Of a stretch of 10,055 nt of DNA, positions 7,646 through 10,055 are shown in pieces. Numbering within the stretch: the stretch's first letter is position 1; every line of letters begins with the position of its first letter. This stretch comes from Euperipatoides rowelli (taxonomy: Eukaryota > Onychophora > Udeonychophora > Euonychophora > Peripatopsidae): NCBI GenBank assembly GCA_003024985.2, contig PXIH01S0137088.1; one strand, 5' to 3'. Under the pieces are notes generated by a model, which worked only from the letters and a program-made list of their open reading frames with translations, was not told the origin of the DNA and did not search any database. The translations under genes and the position numbers were made by a program.

Positions 7646-7733
7646 GGCAATTTTAAATAATGATGGATCAAGGAAAGTAAGATCTGAAAGAGAACAAGAA
7701 ATTATGGACATTCTATCTAATTGTTGTAAGCAG
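7646..7733 (+). CDS. Penultimate coding exon, SERHL/kraken-like alpha/beta hydrolase
   Basis: An 88-base exon preceded by a pyrimidine-rich stretch ending TTTTTAAG (AG at 7644-7645) and followed by a clear donor, CAG/GTAGGTAAAT, at 7733/7734. Only one frame is open. It starts with one base completing a split codon, then encodes 29 residues beginning AILNNDGSRK and ending SNCCKQ, and stops in phase 0. The next exon at 9366 also starts in phase 0, so the two join cleanly. In alpha/beta hydrolases of the SERHL/kraken group this part covers the strand after the lid and the helix just before the catalytic histidine loop; the pattern of an acidic/polar loop, charged helix, then Phe-x-Tyr/Phe-Val/His-Glu-Val strand fits. 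The Asp in NNDG could be near the catalytic acid position, but I am unsure. No earlier exon of the gene is visible here. Confidence 0.72.
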
Positions 7734-9365
7734 GTAGGTAAATAGATAAAAAAATTGATTGATAATATATAACTATAAAGTAGATATTTTATAAATTATG
7801 TGAATTCATAAATATACACAAAATATGTACTTCATTATAATATTAAAATATGTTAGGTTATTTCGATTATTGAGTTTTCAAATGAACTTTGTAAAAATAA
7901 AATAATAAATAATTGAAAAAAAAAAGATTTAAATTCAAAATTTAATGATCACTTTAGAACCCTCGAATTTAAAATTTTAGGGGACCCTTTCATTTTGTCA
8001 CATTGATATGTAAGCAACCCATGTAGTGCCTAATGTTTGCTCATTCACATTGACTTAATTACATACTTTTAACTCCCAGCAGAAGAGGACTAAATGGAAG
8101 GGGGCAATGATATATTAACCAAATGTGCAAGTAAGTAAAGCCTAGTTATTCTATATTAACTTACTGCAAATCAACATAATTCATGAAGAATTTCAATAGG
8201 TAGCTGCACAGTTAGCAATCTACTATAATAAACTTAGTTTCAAATTGTCCACACACAAACACATTTTAACGTATATATCACTAGAATCTGGGTTGCAACT
8301 TATCTGCACGGATTACCTTAAAACCACCAATCTTGTACAGAAATTTAAGAACATTATTTATTAATACTGGATGGAGTAGTAGCCTTATTTTTTTTTTGTT
8401 TACAGTTCTAACCTTCCTCTCAATGCTGAATCCTACTCAAATTAGTTTAAATAATAAATATGCCCCAACCTTAATCCGAATGAATAAATAAGTTTAATCG
8501 TTTTTGATTATTCTCACGTTAATTATTCTCACAGTGCCTTCAGCCTAACAATTAACTAATCATTTGTTAGTGATGTAATTGTCATGCGGATAAGTTTGCT
8601 ATACAGACAATAAACAAGGTGCATATATAATACTTTTACAACTTTAAACATTAATAATAAGTAATAATTAAAAAAAAAGATTATGGAAACAACACTTTGA
8701 TATGGGAAGAAAAAAATGTTCAGACTTAGGCTGGTGAGTTTTGAAATTTATCATCCTTTTTTATTTACATAAGTTTTAATTAAGAGCATTGAGAAAGGAA
8801 ATATTTATCAATACGTTATTATATTAGAAAGAATTTTCTGTCAAACCGTGCAATTACTTTGTGGAATTCGCTACCACAGGCTATTGTAGAATCTACCTCG
8901 CTGAATGTTTTTAAAAATTGTGTTGACACTTTTCTCAAAACGAAAAATTATTTNAGGAAATAAAAATAGATTTAAAAGACTACTGAGTCTTACTACTTAT
9001 CTATATTTTAAATGTAAAATGTAAATGTTATAAAACAAGTGTTTTCATTTTATTCAAAAATTTCATTATACAGTAGAATACTATATAATCATTTTTTAGT
9101 TTGATGGCACACACTGGCTTTCATCCCCAGTCTTACTCATAAACATACTCTTTTAAAAGAGTGAGGACAAATTATTTTCAAGTGAAAAATAGAGGATTAT
9201 GGTTAAATTTTGTGGGGGGAGGGGGAGGAAAGGACACAAATTTATGATTTATATGAAACACAGCAATTGACATTGTATTGCTTATTTACATATCTATCTT
9301 TTTTGTCTCCTATCTTCAATTTTCTAGATTTTGTGAACTGATTCAAATATTTTTTTTTTTTTTAG
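7734..9365 (+). other. Phase-0 intron of the hydrolase gene (1632 bp)
   Basis: It begins GTAGGT and ends in a long T run followed by AG (9364-9365), a strong acceptor, with a branch-point-like CTGAT about 25-30 bases upstream (near 9338). The interior is AT-rich and non-coding apart from a 5'-truncated LINE fragment at about 8793-9030 in the same orientation. A purine run rich in G occurs near 9213-9232. I see no other gene between 7734 and 8790 or between 9035 and 9365. Confidence 0.7.
8793..9030 (+). mobile_element. 5'-truncated non-LTR retrotransposon (LINE), ORF2 C-terminus and 3' tail
   Basis: The frame from 8793 to the TAA at 8961-8963 encodes RKNFLSNRAITLWNSLPQ, then Ala-Ile-Val-Glu-Ser, then LNVFKNCVDTFLK. 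The pattern Phe-x-x-Arg-x-x-x-x-Trp-Asn-x-Leu-Pro, then a Ser-x-x-x-Phe-Lys-x-x-x-Asp helix, is the well-known extreme C-terminus of reverse transcriptase ORFs of CR1/Jockey/L2-like LINEs. Everything upstream is missing, as expected from 5' truncation during target-primed reverse transcription. About 45 bases after the stop come short ATGTAA-like repeats (9008-9030), which resemble the short tandem tails of such elements. One ambiguous base (N at 8954) lies in the penultimate coding stretch. The clade cannot be fixed from so short a piece. Confidence 0.82.
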
Positions 9366-9482
9366 TTTGAATATGTTGAAGTTGAGGGCTCTCATTTTGT
9401 TCATCTCACCAATCCAAGTCTTGTAGCTCCACATATACAAAAGTTCCTTACTGATTCAATGCTCAGTTCACCGACTCTATGA
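9366..9482 (+). CDS. Last coding exon, SERHL/kraken-like alpha/beta hydrolase
   Basis: Directly after a T-rich acceptor the frame opens with FEYVEVEGSHFVHLTNPSLV and runs 38 codons to the TGA at 9480-9482. The strand Phe-Glu-Tyr-Val-Glu-Val followed by Glu-Gly-Ser-His-Phe-Val-His-Leu and then Asn-Pro is the catalytic-histidine loop of alpha/beta hydrolases, closest to the SERHL/kraken serine hydrolase family, in which Gly-x-His-x-Val/Ile-His-Leu/Met and a following Pro are typical. The remaining residues (APHIQKFLTDSML) form the final helix. The catalytic Ser and most of the fold must be encoded upstream, outside what I can identify. The frame is intact and the splice phase matches the preceding exon, so the gene is probably functional. 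The natural substrate of this family is not settled. Confidence 0.8.
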   Translation, partial: FEYVEVEGSHFVHLTNPSLVAPHIQKFLTDSMLSSPTL

Positions 9483-10055
9483 AAACTTCTAAGTAGGCTA
9501 ACCATATGAAACTGATCTTCTTTCATGAACTTCTCACTTCTTTTGTATCATCAAAATTGCAGTAATTGCCTAGCAAACAACTATAAAATAGAAATATTTC
9601 CCATAATAATATACTATATAATTACTGGAAATACTTCAGAATTTGTGCCATTTTTGTTTAAAGAAAATATCATAGTTTGCTTAGCTTATTAAGTAAGCTA
9701 TAGTTGGAGACCATGGAATTTTGTTAATTCCAAAATAAGGAAATATTGTAAATAAGGAAATATGAAATATAAATTTTGATAATAGTAGTAAATCTGCCCA
9801 TATCTTTAAATAAGATTCATCAAACGAGATAAATAACAAAATATTAATTCAGTGATTTTGGATTGCATTCCAACATAATTTAGGATTAAATCTATACCGA
9901 ATTTCAGAATCTGTTCAAAAAAAACATTAATAGAAGCATCAAATAGTTTTTATTTTATTTAGCAAAAATAATTCTCTTGATCAAAGTTTTGGTGATGTTC
10001 CAGAGTTGTGATCCTAATTATATTTGTCATGATTTCATCAATTTAAATCATTATT
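9483..10055 (+). other. 3' UTR and downstream AT-rich flank
   Basis: This follows the hydrolase stop codon and should contain its 3' UTR. I see no canonical AATAAA on the plus strand in this interval; AATATA near 9767 and AATAAG near 9735 and 9752 are weaker candidates, so the poly(A) site is unresolved. No further gene, RNA or mobile element is recognisable. Confidence 0.4.

Noticed and set aside
9733-9763. AAATAAGGAAATAT repeated twice at a 17-base period
   Set aside because: Only two short copies in AT-rich sequence; not enough to call a repeat family or a regulatory site.
1-10055. Possibility of a prokaryotic defence system, CRISPR array or phage region
   Set aside because: No regularly spaced identical repeats, no operon-like gene packing and no prokaryotic genes; splice sites and animal-type transposons indicate a eukaryotic nuclear genome.

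Overview
The window looks like AT-rich nuclear DNA of an animal, probably an invertebrate. Three things point there: a pair of spliced exons with canonical GT/AG borders, three classes of eukaryotic transposable element, and long AT-rich non-coding stretches with microsatellites. I cannot name the species. There are no bacterial operons, CRISPR arrays, rRNA or tRNA genes that I can see, and I found no convincing undescribed biological system. The value of the window lies in a host gene end, a badly decayed retrotransposon with a second transposon nested in it, and two stretches I cannot explain.

Layout. Positions 1-640 are AT-rich and unusually dense in a TTGTAA/TTGTAC-like word on one strand. 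Positions 1047-1486 (+) hold a coding-like, frameshifted stretch with a coiled-coil segment that I do not recognise. Positions 1721-7284 (-) are one Ty3/gypsy-type LTR retrotransposon remnant. Read on the minus strand it runs gag, protease, reverse transcriptase, RNase H, integrase and an acidic tail, and it is broken by more than a dozen frameshifts and stops. LTRs are not visible at either end. A 380-bp hAT-type non-autonomous element (6392-6771) is inserted in gag. It has 15-bp imperfect terminal inverted repeats and a diverged 8-bp target-site duplication.

Positions 7461-7584 are a TA/TG microsatellite. Positions 7646-7733 and 9366-9482 (+) are the last two coding exons of an alpha/beta hydrolase of the SERHL/kraken type. 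They are joined across a 1632-bp intron that carries a 5'-truncated non-LTR (LINE) fragment at about 8793-9030. The retrotransposon lies upstream of these exons in antisense orientation, probably within an earlier intron or the 5' flank of the same gene; no earlier hydrolase exon is visible in the window.

How it fits together. The only apparently functional coding material is the two hydrolase exons. Everything else recognisable is mobile-element debris in layers: the gypsy copy came first, the hAT element landed in its gag later, and both have since decayed. The LINE fragment is an independent insertion.
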